Assembly (NCBI GenBank): GCA_018816765.1
Contig: JAHIUX010000013.1
Location: forward strand, 1 to 61,813
Source of the DNA: Bacteroidota bacterium
Lineage (GTDB): Bacteria; Bacteroidota; Bacteroidia; Bacteroidales; F082
Direction: 5' to 3'
Length of the DNA: 61,813 nt
In this document: piece after piece, positions 44,580 through 52,976 of the stretch
How positions within the stretch are numbered: position 1 is the stretch's first letter
Layout: every line of letters begins with the position of its first letter
Program-made: the position numbers and the translations under genes
The notes under the pieces: generated by a model
Seen by the model: the letters and a program-made list of their open reading frames with translations, nothing else
What the model was told of the DNA's origin: nothing
Databases searched by the model: none

Positions 44580-44630
44580 CTCGTGCCGGTTCGATCCCGG
44601 CTCCGGGTACGCAACAAAAAGAGGCTGATC
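44580..44630 (+). repeat. Right direct repeat (attR-like) of the tRNA-Leu island
   Basis: Exact copy of 42618-42668. It contains the T-arm and 3' acceptor strand of tRNA-Leu but no 5' half, so it does not encode a tRNA. Confidence 0.9.
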
Positions 44631-44656
44631 ATTTCTGATCAGCCTCTTTGTTTTTT
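44618..44656. terminator. Bidirectional terminator at the right end of the island
   Basis: A perfect 13-bp stem AAAGAGGCTGATC / GATCAGCCTCTTT with a 6-base loop, A-run before and T-run after. It is probably the original terminator of tRNA-Leu before the insertion and also serves the convergent LRR gene. Confidence 0.85.
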
Positions 44657-44671
44657 CATCAAACTGGCCTG

Positions 44672-47335
44672 TCAATAATACAGTATATTCATCTCCGGCC
44701 GATTAGCTTTCAGCGCATCGATTTCCTTCGCCTTAATGCGGGTGTTGTAGCATTTGATGTTTTTCAAAGCAGGGAGCTGGTCGGCCGGGCTCAGGCTTTT
44801 TAAACGGGTGTTGTACACAGAAAGGTCAACAAGATTGGTCAGTCCTGCAAGGGGTTTCAACGAATTTACCTGGGTTCCCGACAGGTTGATCACCTTCAGA
44901 TTCACAAGCCCGGCGATAGCCGAAAGATCGCTGACAGCGGTGTTTTCCATGTTCAGCGTTTGCATCTTGCTCAGTCCGCTCAGGGCCTGGATGTTGGCAA
45001 TCGGGTTGCTCGGAAACTCCAGGGTTTCGAGCTGGCTTAAGCCGGCAATGGGTTTCAGGTCGTTGATCATGGTTCCTTTGAACACCAGCCGTTGCAGGTG
45101 CGGAAGCATCCTCAGTGGCTCAAGGTCAGTAAAATTCATGTCGTCGATGATCCGTATTTCCTGCAGGTCGGCAATTTCCTGTAAGTGCATCTTGTCGGGA
45201 TTCGCAGTGAGCTTTACGTTGCTCAGCAACAGGCTTTGCCAGGGTTCACTCAGTCCGTTCCACCATGTTTTAAGTGCATCCGACTGGTAAATGATCAGTG
45301 TCTGGTGCTGCTTTTCTTTCAGTAGCATCACTTCCTGCGGTGTTACGCGGCTGCCGTCGGCATAAACGACCTTCAGCCTGGCCATGCTATTCAGTGCATC
45401 AAGCCGTTCAACCCGGGTTTGTTCAATATTAATAACTTCCAGTCCAAGTGTGTTCTGCAATGGACTGAGGTTGCTGATGCGCGTGTTCGACAGGTCGATC
45501 TCTCTGAGGGCGCTCAGGTTGATGAGAGGTCCGATATCGTCGATTTCGGTACTGGCAAGTGAGAGATAGCCAAGGTTCGTTAATCTGCTAAGTGGTTGAA
45601 TGCTTTGTAAATACGCATTTCCCTTGAGGTCAAGTTTTTCAAGTCCGATGATCTGATGCAACTCTTCTGCGCCTGGATTGCTGCTTGTTTTTGCATGTTC
45701 ACTCAGTATCGCACGCCAGTAAATAGGCAGGCTGTTCCACCAGACAGATAACTCTTCCGATTCGTACACCACCAGCGTGCCCGGTTTTGCGCGCATAAAC
45801 AGGATGGCGTTGGCACTGTTTACCCTGGTTTTGTCGCAAAACACCTTTTTAAGGCTGGCAATGTCACTCAGGGGGTCCAGATCAGCAACAGCAGTATTGC
45901 TAAACTGCACCACTGATAAATCTTTCAGCCCGCTGAGCGATTCAATGCTGCTGATGTTGGTGTTGTCCATATTGAGAATCTGCAGGCTGACAAGGCTGGC
46001 AATGGCGTCGATATTGCTCACGGCAGTTCGGCTGATATCAAGCAGTCGCATGGCCGACATGCCTTGCAGCGGGCTGATATCCGAAATGTGTGTGTTGTTG
46101 GTGCGCAAAGCCACCATGGTGGTTTTCCCCCTGATGGCCTCGAGTGAACTCACTCCCGTGTTGAAGCAATAAAGCTTTTCGAGCTGGGAATAATTGGCCA
46201 GTGGTTGTAGATCCGCCACACGGGTGTCGAAACAGTATATTTCTTTGATTTTCACCGAATAAACCAAGGGGTCGAGGCTGGTTACCTGCGTTCCTGAGCA
46301 ATAAATGGCATCGAGCTGGTTGAGGTTGCGCAGCGGTGACAGGTCGTTGATGGGCGTGTTTGAAAAATCGATCGATTTCAACGCGGTCAACTCTATCAAT
46401 GGCTCAAGGTCGGTAAATTGCTGTTTATATGAGATGTTGATGTCGGTAATCCGTGTCACTTCCTTTAGTGCAGAATAAACAGGGCTCAGGTCAGTGACCA
46501 CCGTGTCGGGAAGCATCAGCATGCGGGTATCGTTGATGTATAGCAAGGTGTCGGGACGTCGGCCAAAAAGCAGGTGTTTCATGTTCATCTTCAGGGTGTC
46601 CGGTCCCATCACAAAAAAAGTATCGTTTCGGCTCACCGATTTCCAGCGTTTTGTAATGATCGCATCGGTTGTCAGTGCCTCCACCTTATTCAGGGGCAAG
46701 GTGTCGAAAACCATGATGTTCTCGCCAAAATATGTTTTCCATTCGGGAGCCATCCCCGACCACCACTGCCTGAGTTCTTCCCTTTCGTTGAGTTTGGTAG
46801 TATAGTAACTGGCTATTTTTAACTCTTTCTGAAACGGATCGAGGTTAATTTCGACGAACCTGATCTTTGACGAACTGATTGTATCGTTGGAAAGGGTGCG
46901 ACCGTTCAGGTTGCGCATCAGGGCAACCCTGAAATATACCTGTCCGAGTTCATTCACGAGCTGATCGGTTTTCTGCACATCGAAACTAAACCTGACATGG
47001 TGAAAAAAGAAGTCAACGTCTTTCAGGTATGCCTGCACGTCCTTGTTAATCGGTGTTTCGCGGTGTTCATCAAGGTCATCTTCAATCTGCACTTTGTCGT
47101 CCTTGAATATTTTGCTGTAGCTTTCGTTGATGATAATTTCCTTTTCCTGCACTGTCGCCAGCGGATCGCCAAGGAAATTCAAAGTTCCCTCGAGGTATTT
47201 TACCATTTCAACTGCCTGCTTCATGTACTCTTCCTGTTCGGCAGCAGTAAGGGCAGGGGTTTGCTGGGCCACAGACTGAAGTCCCATGGACACAAACAAC
47301 AATAATAAAATCAGGGCATTATATCCTCTGCTCAT
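44672..47335 (-). CDS. Exported leucine-rich-repeat protein
   Basis: This 887-residue protein has a signal peptide (MSRGYNALILLLLFVSMGLQSVA), an N-terminal helical and beta domain (about 25-250) and then many 21-22-residue LRRs of the internalin/SDS22 kind (for example LSPLRNLNQLDAIYCSGTQV). The LRR run is split by a recurrent non-LRR motif: QWWSGMAPEWKTYF, VWWNSLPIYWRAIL and TWWNGLSEPWQSLL. There is no membrane anchor or sorting domain at the C-terminus (ends NILYY), so it is probably periplasmic or secreted and binds proteins. Its start overlaps the stop of the upstream gene by 4 bases, implying a shared function. Confidence 0.85.
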   Translation of the reverse strand: MSRGYNALILLLLFVSMGLQSVAQQTPALTAAEQEEYMKQAVEMVKYLEGTLNFLGDPLATVQEKEIIINESYSKIFKDDKVQIEDDLDEHRETPINKDVQAYLKDVDFFFHHVRFSFDVQKTDQLVNELGQVYFRVALMRNLNGRTLSNDTISSSKIRFVEINLDPFQKELKIASYYTTKLNEREELRQWWSGMAPEWKTYFGENIMVFDTLPLNKVEALTTDAIITKRWKSVSRNDTFFVMGPDTLKMNMKHLLFGRRPDTLLYINDTRMLMLPDTVVTDLSPVYSALKEVTRITDINISYKQQFTDLEPLIELTALKSIDFSNTPINDLSPLRNLNQLDAIYCSGTQVTSLDPLVYSVKIKEIYCFDTRVADLQPLANYSQLEKLYCFNTGVSSLEAIRGKTTMVALRTNNTHISDISPLQGMSAMRLLDISRTAVSNIDAIASLVSLQILNMDNTNISSIESLSGLKDLSVVQFSNTAVADLDPLSDIASLKKVFCDKTRVNSANAILFMRAKPGTLVVYESEELSVWWNSLPIYWRAILSEHAKTSSNPGAEELHQIIGLEKLDLKGNAYLQSIQPLSRLTNLGYLSLASTEIDDIGPLINLSALREIDLSNTRISNLSPLQNTLGLEVINIEQTRVERLDALNSMARLKVVYADGSRVTPQEVMLLKEKQHQTLIIYQSDALKTWWNGLSEPWQSLLLSNVKLTANPDKMHLQEIADLQEIRIIDDMNFTDLEPLRMLPHLQRLVFKGTMINDLKPIAGLSQLETLEFPSNPIANIQALSGLSKMQTLNMENTAVSDLSAIAGLVNLKVINLSGTQVNSLKPLAGLTNLVDLSVYNTRLKSLSPADQLPALKNIKCYNTRIKAKEIDALKANRPEMNILYY

Positions 47336-48183
47336 GGTTCGTATAGTTTAATAAAGTTGTTCTTTTCTTTTTCGTCCATATACATCAGGTTGGTGATGAG
47401 CCAGCCCGAATTGTTGCCCTTGCGGTTAAGGTAGGCTACTTCGAAATACCAGCTTTCGATCTGGTAAATGTGGAATTTGAGTTGATCGACCGACTTGAAC
47501 TTAATCCTGCCCATCTTTATTTCGTAGAAGAACAGGCTGAGAAAATCGGGATGAAACGACTTGCGTCCGTAATACTCGATCACCTGTGGTTCGTTGAATG
47601 CCTTGTAAATGTTCATGAAATCGAGTTCATGGCTCATCGGATGCAAAAAATGCTTTTCGCGCTCGGCCAGTTCACCTTCAGGGAATAGCTTGTTGAATGC
47701 AGGATAATAGACGTTTGTAAGTACCCATTTCGATCCCAGGTTTTCCTTTTCGATCATCAGAAAAAGGATGATGTTAACCTCACGGCCTTCGTGGATAAAG
47801 GTGGCTGAAACCTCCGCATACCAGCGGCCATTGAGGAATTCGAGGTAATTTCCGCTTTTCGGCTTTGTCAGGTCGTCGATGAAATAATCGCGCAGGGCAC
47901 TTGTGGTGCGGGCATTTTCGTTGTCGAACAGCAAAGGCAGAATCTGCTTCCGCTTTTGGCTGTTGCGGTATTCCTTTGTTCCGGGATTGTATTTCTTACC
48001 AAACTGGTCCTCTTCGTTGTTGAAACGGCTGAAAAACTGGCTCACCTGCTTGGTCATGGCATACAACTCCGTTTCGTCGAGCTCGAAAGCACCCATGGTA
48101 CGAGTTTGTGCGCAAAGCTTAGCCGGGCTGGTTACCAAAATCATTAATGCCGCCAGCAAGCAGTACAAAGTTGTTTTTGCCAT
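47332..48183 (-). CDS. Exported protein of unknown function, coupled to LRR gene
   Basis: From the ATG at 48183 the product has about 283 residues with a signal peptide (MAKTTLYCLLAALMILVTSPAKLCAQ). The rest is mixed alpha/beta with KSGNYLEFLNGRWYAEVSATF and two SWYFEVAYLNRKGNN-like strands, and it ends in NNFIKLYEP. No family was recognised. Two stretches (about 120-165 and 245-280) look like related lipocalin- or cystatin-like beta sheets. The stop overlaps the LRR gene start (ATGA), so the two are translated together and may form a complex in the periplasm. Confidence 0.75.
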   Translation of the reverse strand: MAKTTLYCLLAALMILVTSPAKLCAQTRTMGAFELDETELYAMTKQVSQFFSRFNNEEDQFGKKYNPGTKEYRNSQKRKQILPLLFDNENARTTSALRDYFIDDLTKPKSGNYLEFLNGRWYAEVSATFIHEGREVNIILFLMIEKENLGSKWVLTNVYYPAFNKLFPEGELAEREKHFLHPMSHELDFMNIYKAFNEPQVIEYYGRKSFHPDFLSLFFYEIKMGRIKFKSVDQLKFHIYQIESWYFEVAYLNRKGNNSGWLITNLMYMDEKEKNNFIKLYEP

Positions 48184-48205
48184 AAAACCGGTTGAATTTA
48201 AGCAG

Positions 48206-48213
48206 CAAAGATA
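48206..48213 (-). promoter_or_regulatory. -7 box of the LRR-protein pair
   Basis: TATCTTTG on the minus strand, 23 bases before the start at 48183. This suggests the pair can be expressed separately from the acetylation genes upstream. Confidence 0.45.
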
Positions 48214-48248
48214 ACGATCACCCCGCATGATTGTTGATGTTGTGTTGG

Positions 48249-49400
48249 TTAATTCCTTTCATCAATGTGTTTAACCAGGCCCGGAAGCAAACTTTCGAGC
48301 GTCATGGTCAGGTAGATATCCGGTTTTTCTTCGTCAACAATGATTTCGTTGAGCTTGTATTGCCATTTGTCCCAGATAAACACCGTGCGAGAGAATCCGT
48401 CCTTTAAAAAAGGAAACATCACCTTGCCAAAGGAGTCGTGCACAATCATGATGCGCGGAAGCGCGCTGCCCGGTGCCATTTCGTAGCCATGGTAAAAATC
48501 ATTGGGATCCATCTTGTCGGGAATGGCATACGGACAAGGTGTGATCATGCTGGTTTGGTTTTCGAACAAAGGCCTGAATTTAAAGCGGGTATCGGGCAGT
48601 TTATCAGCCATATTGAGTATTGCCGCCAGGTTTCCCCCGTCGCGCACATACGGCGTGATGGCATAATCGGAGGCCTGTTTCACAACAAGTTCAGGATGTT
48701 TCGTGCCCAGCTGTTGCACAATGGCCTGATATGAGAGGAAGGCCCCCATTTCGCTCCAGTGATTGTCGGTTGGCCAATACAACTGATCAGTCCGGTTGTT
48801 TTTGGCCTCCCGCAACGGATTGCGCAGGTCGATCACTGCAATGCCCAAATCCTGAAGCACCTGAATAAACTGGTCGGTGCGGTTGACTTTGCTGACCGGC
48901 TTGATGTACCAGGGCAGGTATTCCGGGTAAACCGAATATTTCGTCGGACAAATGACCATATAATAATCGATGCCTTTTCCGGCAAAATAACTTTTCCTGA
49001 AATTAAATTCCTTTCTGATCTTTTCCAGGGCAAGCTCGTCAAACAGCATTTTCCCCTGATAGGTGTCCAGTTCGTTAGTTACCAGGTACAGTTGATTTTC
49101 TTTGCCGATGATGACCTTGTCGGGATACGGGCTCTTGTCAAACACATTGAAACTGATGTAGGAATACCAGCTTACAAAGTGATTGCGAAAGGCAAAATGA
49201 TCGTTGTAGTAGGATTCATAGGCGGCAGGAAAAGGATCGAGCAGGTTGACATTAAAGACAGGTTTGTCGGCCAGTTTCCTGTTCTCACTGTTGGGTATGG
49301 GCGGAACGATTCCGGTGGCTTGCTGGAAAAAAGCCGCCGAGATCAGTGCCAGAAACAACACGATCAGCAAATAATCAGAAAAATAGGTCCTCTCCTGCAT
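48249..49400 (-). CDS. AlgJ/AlgX-like SGNH O-acetylation protein
   Basis: This 383-residue protein has one N-terminal TM/signal anchor (YLLIVLFLALISAAFF) and an ALGX/SGNH-like domain: NDHFAFRNHFVSWYSYI, KYSVYPEYLP, the DNHWSEMGAFLSY motif (catalytic Asp-x-His-W) and VHDSFGKVMFPFL with the Ser/Asp region. Such proteins transfer acetyl groups to exported polysaccharides in the periplasm. It lies 8 bases after the MBOAT gene, the classic AlgI/AlgJ pair. The polysaccharide is unknown; no glycosyltransferase genes are nearby. Confidence 0.88.
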   Translation of the reverse strand: MQERTYFSDYLLIVLFLALISAAFFQQATGIVPPIPNSENRKLADKPVFNVNLLDPFPAAYESYYNDHFAFRNHFVSWYSYISFNVFDKSPYPDKVIIGKENQLYLVTNELDTYQGKMLFDELALEKIRKEFNFRKSYFAGKGIDYYMVICPTKYSVYPEYLPWYIKPVSKVNRTDQFIQVLQDLGIAVIDLRNPLREAKNNRTDQLYWPTDNHWSEMGAFLSYQAIVQQLGTKHPELVVKQASDYAITPYVRDGGNLAAILNMADKLPDTRFKFRPLFENQTSMITPCPYAIPDKMDPNDFYHGYEMAPGSALPRIMIVHDSFGKVMFPFLKDGFSRTVFIWDKWQYKLNEIIVDEEKPDIYLTMTLESLLPGLVKHIDERN

Positions 49401-49408
49401 AATTCCGG

Positions 49409-50857
49409 TTAAAATCGGTAATAAATAAACGGGTTATAGGTATTCGTAATCAGGTACATGGCACACACGGCCAAAATCAACAACAAGCCAATTCCTTTCA
49501 CCATCCTCATTGTTTCGGCCACAAACACATAATTTTCCTGCAGGCTAAGGGTCAGTTTGTCGATCCGGTTTCCGAGAAGGGCCAGCAGTCCGCTTGCACT
49601 CATTATGCTCAGGGCAAAGAACAAGAGAAAATCCTTGTTCAGGATCATATTGTATACGATGAGGTCGGGTGAGGCCGATGAGCTGCCAAACAGCACTCCG
49701 TAATAATCCCAGGCATAACTGATTGTATCGGCCCTGAAAAGCACCCAGGCCATCAAGGCCACAAACAGGGTGTATGTGTGCTGAAGCGGACGCCACAAAA
49801 CGCCCGGAAAACGCTCGCCCGACAGGCGTTCGATGATCAGGAAAAATCCATGCACAAAGCCCCAGAGCACAAACGACCAGCTCGCTCCATGCCACAATCC
49901 GGTAACAAAAAACACCAGCAGCAGGTTAAGGTAGGTGCGCCATTTCGAGATACGACTCCCTCCAATTGGGATGTACAGGTAGTCGCGGAACCAGGTCGAC
50001 AGGCTGATGTGCCACCGGCGCCAGAACTCCTTGATGGACCGTGAAATATATGGATAATTGAAGTTCTCGAGGAAAGTAAATCCAAACATTTTTCCCAGGC
50101 CGATAGCCATATCAGAATAACCCGAAAAATCGAGATAAATCTGCAGGGCATAGGTGATCAGCCCAAGCCAGGCAAGTGATCCCGAAAGCTGATCGATGGA
50201 AGTACCAAAGGCAATATCGGCAATAGCCCCCATATTGTTGGCAAGCAACACCTTTTTGCCGAGGCCAAGGATGAACCGGCGCAGGCCGTACGAAAAACCA
50301 GAAATATCATGTGTCCGCTCATTGATCTGACGGGCAATATCGTGATAACGCACTATGGGCCCGGCAATGAGCTGTGGAAACAAGGCAATGTAAAGTCCAA
50401 GGTTAAAGGGATTATGCTGCACTTCTGTTTCCCTGCGGTACACATCAATCAGGTACGACATGGCCTGGAAGGTGTAGAATGATATCCCGACAGGCAGCAC
50501 AATACCCGGATCTTTTATCGGCTTGAAATTCAGCACATCCGACATCAGGTTCAGGTTTTCGACAATGAAATCGGCATATTTGAATACCCCAAGAAACAAC
50601 AAGTTGACAGTTACACCGACAATGAGGAATATCCGCGATTTTCCGTTTTCCCTCGTCAGGCCAATGCCTTTGCCAAACAAAAAGTTAAAGGTGATCGAAA
50701 TGAGGATTAGCGAGGCATAGCTCACCCCTCCCCAGGCGAAAAAAACAAGGCTCGCCAGCAACAGAAAATAGTTCCTGGCTTTTGTCCAGATGAGGTAATA
50801 TCCCAGCAACACCACCGGCAGGAAAAAGAAAAGAAAGACCGGAGAACTGAAGAGCAT
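49409..50857 (-). CDS. MBOAT-family O-acyltransferase (AlgI-like)
   Basis: This 482-residue polytopic membrane protein carries acetyl groups across the membrane for polysaccharide O-acetylation. It has the AlgI signature segments MLFSSPVFLFFFLPVVLLGYY, PVGISFYTFQAMSYLIDVYR, FPQLIAGPIVRY, FWRRWHISLSTWFRDYLYIPIGGS (in parts: FWRRWHISLSTWF, YLYIPIGGS) and the catalytic His region TGLWHGASWSFVLWGFVHG. About 11 TM segments. It pairs with the AlgJ-like gene 8 bases downstream and follows a small lipoprotein gene by 24 bases. Confidence 0.95.
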   Translation of the reverse strand: MLFSSPVFLFFFLPVVLLGYYLIWTKARNYFLLLASLVFFAWGGVSYASLILISITFNFLFGKGIGLTRENGKSRIFLIVGVTVNLLFLGVFKYADFIVENLNLMSDVLNFKPIKDPGIVLPVGISFYTFQAMSYLIDVYRRETEVQHNPFNLGLYIALFPQLIAGPIVRYHDIARQINERTHDISGFSYGLRRFILGLGKKVLLANNMGAIADIAFGTSIDQLSGSLAWLGLITYALQIYLDFSGYSDMAIGLGKMFGFTFLENFNYPYISRSIKEFWRRWHISLSTWFRDYLYIPIGGSRISKWRTYLNLLLVFFVTGLWHGASWSFVLWGFVHGFFLIIERLSGERFPGVLWRPLQHTYTLFVALMAWVLFRADTISYAWDYYGVLFGSSSASPDLIVYNMILNKDFLLFFALSIMSASGLLALLGNRIDKLTLSLQENYVFVAETMRMVKGIGLLLILAVCAMYLITNTYNPFIYYRF

Positions 50858-50881
50858 AGGGATGTTATTTACTGGTGTTCA

Positions 50882-51442
50882 TTATTTAAACGTGATCGTA
50901 AAGTCATCGAAACAGGCCCTTTTTTTTCCACCGAAAGCATAAATGCTCAGCCTGGCGTTTGGTTCAAATTGCTGATCAAGCTTGAATTCGACTGCAAAAT
51001 GATGCCAGGTGTTGAGGCTCATTGTGTCACTGCCTATGGGTTTTGTAAGGTACAGGTCTTTGTTAAGGCTTTCGGCGGTGGCCAGTATGACCTTCGCATC
51101 TTTGTTTGGTTCCAGCAAATATACCCAGCCACTGAAATTTACTGATGCCGGGCTGAAAGGGGCAATGTTGCCAAATTTTTCCCTGAAGCCGTAAGAAGCG
51201 AAACTCACCGAGTCGACCACTGACACATATTGCCCTGAATGTGCCTTGCCACCGGGCATTTTATTCACAGTGGTTTCTGTGACCCATGAATACGGTTTCA
51301 GATTTGCATTCTCAAGGTCTGTCGATTCTGTCACCGGCAACTCATCCGTTCGCAACGGAAGTTGTTCCGTTTCCTGTTTGTTGCTTTTACAGGCAAGCAT
51401 CAGGCATCCGGAAAAAAACAAAACCACTATCCAAAATTTCAT
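50882..51442 (-). CDS. Lipoprotein with possible carbohydrate-binding beta-sandwich
   Basis: From the ATG at 51442 the 186-residue product has a lipoprotein signal (MKFWIVVLFFSGCLMLAC). The body ends in a jelly-roll-like pattern: VNFSGWVYLLEPNKDAKVILA, LNTWHHFAVEFKL and RACFDDFTITF, similar to carbohydrate-binding modules. No specific family is certain. Located immediately upstream of the AlgI/AlgJ pair with its own promoter, it could bind or present the acetylated polysaccharide. Confidence 0.75.
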   Translation of the reverse strand: MKFWIVVLFFSGCLMLACKSNKQETEQLPLRTDELPVTESTDLENANLKPYSWVTETTVNKMPGGKAHSGQYVSVVDSVSFASYGFREKFGNIAPFSPASVNFSGWVYLLEPNKDAKVILATAESLNKDLYLTKPIGSDTMSLNTWHHFAVEFKLDQQFEPNARLSIYAFGGKKRACFDDFTITFK

Positions 51443-51486
51443 GCTGAGGTACCGGGTAATTCCTTGATTTTTGTTCAAATTAGTGG

Positions 51487-51518
51487 CAAAATTAGCATTT
51501 TCCGGTTGTTTCCTTCAA
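51487..51518 (-). promoter_or_regulatory. Promoter of the lipoprotein-AlgI-AlgJ operon
   Basis: On the minus strand TAATTTTG (51487-51494) and TTG (51516-51518) are 21 bases apart, with the lipoprotein start 45 bases downstream. Confidence 0.6.
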
Positions 51519-51568
51519 TGCGATGATCGAAATAATATCTTGCCGGAGCTGTATTTACCTTAACAACA

Positions 51569-51599
51569 AGGCTCCGTTGGCGCGTAGTCAACGGAGCCT
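51569..51599 (-). terminator. Terminator after the 193-residue protein gene
   Basis: A perfect 11-bp stem AGGCTCCGTTG / CAACGGAGCCT with a 9-base loop. On the minus strand it is followed by a T-rich stretch. It separates two transcription units. Confidence 0.75.
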
Positions 51600-51618
51600 C
51601 GTATGGGTTCAACTGTCA

Positions 51619-52200
51619 TTAACGTGAGGTTTCTTTCACGCGGATGTCGCCCAGCAACACATCCCAGAAACCGATGATGCGGCCACCGATTTGTGTTTCC
51701 TTGCGTTTCACATACACAGTAATATCCTTTTTGGTGGTGTCTTCATACACCAGGCCGCCTTCGCGATCGTAACCCCTGAACCGCTGAAATATGGTGATGA
51801 CGCCTACATAAGTTCCGTCGGGCTGACGCTGCAGGTCACTAACATATTCAATTTTGTACCATTCAATTTCGACGCGGTCATAGTTCAAGCGCATCAGTCT
51901 TTCGAAATAGGCCCTTACATTGTAGTACAAAACGTCGGGACGGGCCAGTGATGAAACGCCGATTTCGGCTCCGGCCATAAACAACTCCTCAGCCCTGTCG
52001 ATTACGCGGTTGGCTTCGCTCCATTGGGTGTTCTTGTTGCCAATGATGCTCACGTATTTACTCAGGTCACGCACTTTTTCGAGGGCAAGGCTGTCGATGG
52101 CCTGTTTGCGCTCAGGACTTAATTCATCCTGCTGGGCCGCCAAAAAACCACTCACTGAAAGGCTGATGACAAGCGCTAAAATAATATTTTTGATTTTCAT
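51619..52200 (-). CDS. Exported protein of unknown function
   Basis: This 193-residue protein has a signal peptide (MKIKNIILALVISLSVSGFLAAQ), then a helical part with an Asn/Trp-rich segment (NKNTQWSEANRVIDRAEELFM) and a C-terminal beta domain (GVITIFQRFRGYDREGG, DITVYVKRKETQIGG). No family was recognised. It lies 8 bases after the coiled-coil lipoprotein gene and is followed by a strong hairpin, so these two genes form an operon. Confidence 0.75.
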   Translation of the reverse strand: MKIKNIILALVISLSVSGFLAAQQDELSPERKQAIDSLALEKVRDLSKYVSIIGNKNTQWSEANRVIDRAEELFMAGAEIGVSSLARPDVLYYNVRAYFERLMRLNYDRVEIEWYKIEYVSDLQRQPDGTYVGVITIFQRFRGYDREGGLVYEDTTKKDITVYVKRKETQIGGRIIGFWDVLLGDIRVKETSR

Positions 52201-52208
52201 TGTGTTGT

Positions 52209-52877
52209 TTACTTTTTAATGAGTTCCAGTTCGGTTATTTTGCCATAATCGTCGTACTTCACCTGTTCGATGAGGTTCCCAAACACTTTTTGATCTTTCA
52301 GGTACTCGAGGTATTTCCTGATCGTTGTGGGGCGGTCGTAGTCGTTGAAACCACCGGCACGGCTGATGATAATCAGCACTGGCACATCGGGCGTGGCAAA
52401 CATCATCAGGGTCTGGTTAATCCTGTCGTTGGCGGTGTTTACATCCGGAGCACCGGCAATGGATTTGAGCATACTTTCGAGGCTGACGAACTTAGTGGCT
52501 TCTGCTTTTTGTCGGGCTTCTTCTTCCCTTCGCAGCCGCTCTTCTTCTGCTTTGCGCTCAATATCGGCACGTTCGCGAGCCAGTTTATCTTCCACCTTGT
52601 CGAGCAGGCTGTTTATTTCCTCGTCCTGCAGATTCCACGATTTGATGGTTTTTACCCGTTGCTCCTTTTCTTTCAGCGTCCAGGTTGTTGCATCTTCCAA
52701 AATGGCATTTAAATCACTTTTGGCCTGTTCTACCTTTGCGGCATATTCAGCTGCAGCCTGTTCTTTGGCCAGCTTTTTCTTGCTTTTGCACCCGGTGCTT
52801 CCTCCCAGCGTAACTGCAGCGACCAACAAGATGAGGGCAAGGCCTTTCAGCTGGTGCATGAAGTGTTGTTTATTCAT
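52209..52877 (-). CDS. Coiled-coil lipoprotein of unknown function
   Basis: This 222-residue protein has a lipoprotein signal ending GGSTGC, then a Lys/Ala/Glu-rich helix (about 30-135) predicted as coiled coil (KVEDKLARERADIERKAEEE), and a globular C-terminal part (TPDVPVLIIISRAGGFNDYDRPTT). No family recognised. The C-terminal part may interact with its operon partner. Located in the periplasm or on the outer membrane. Confidence 0.75.
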   Translation of the reverse strand: MNKQHFMHQLKGLALILLVAAVTLGGSTGCKSKKKLAKEQAAAEYAAKVEQAKSDLNAILEDATTWTLKEKEQRVKTIKSWNLQDEEINSLLDKVEDKLARERADIERKAEEERLRREEEARQKAEATKFVSLESMLKSIAGAPDVNTANDRINQTLMMFATPDVPVLIIISRAGGFNDYDRPTTIRKYLEYLKDQKVFGNLIEQVKYDDYGKITELELIKK

Positions 52878-52924
52878 AACTGATTTGCTTATTTAAGTGT
52901 GTATTAACAAGAACGTTGATTGTG

Positions 52925-52932
52925 CAAAATTA
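52925..52932 (-). promoter_or_regulatory. -7 box of the coiled-coil lipoprotein operon
   Basis: TAATTTTG on the minus strand, 47 bases before the start at 52877. It lies in the divergent spacer with the radical SAM gene. Confidence 0.4.
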
Positions 52933-52976
52933 TTTAATTTATGCCTTGATTTGACTTTTTTGTTCAATTTTGGCAT

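Larger units (their letters stand above)
42618..44630. mobile_element. Small island integrated at the 3' end of tRNA-Leu
   Basis: A 1,962-bp segment lies between two exact 51-bp copies of the tRNA-Leu 3' end, the layout left by site-specific integration of tyrosine-recombinase elements into tRNA genes. It holds one A+T-rich gene for a T9SS-secreted protein with its own promoter. No integrase, relaxase or plasmid gene is present, so it is either a deleted remnant or a cassette mobilised in trans. The interrupted original terminator lies beyond the right repeat, and a similar but less perfect hairpin lies beyond the left repeat. Confidence 0.8.

Noticed and set aside
44580-44630. Second tRNA-Leu gene
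   Set aside because: Only the 3' T-arm and acceptor strand are present; D-arm, anticodon arm and 5' acceptor are missing.
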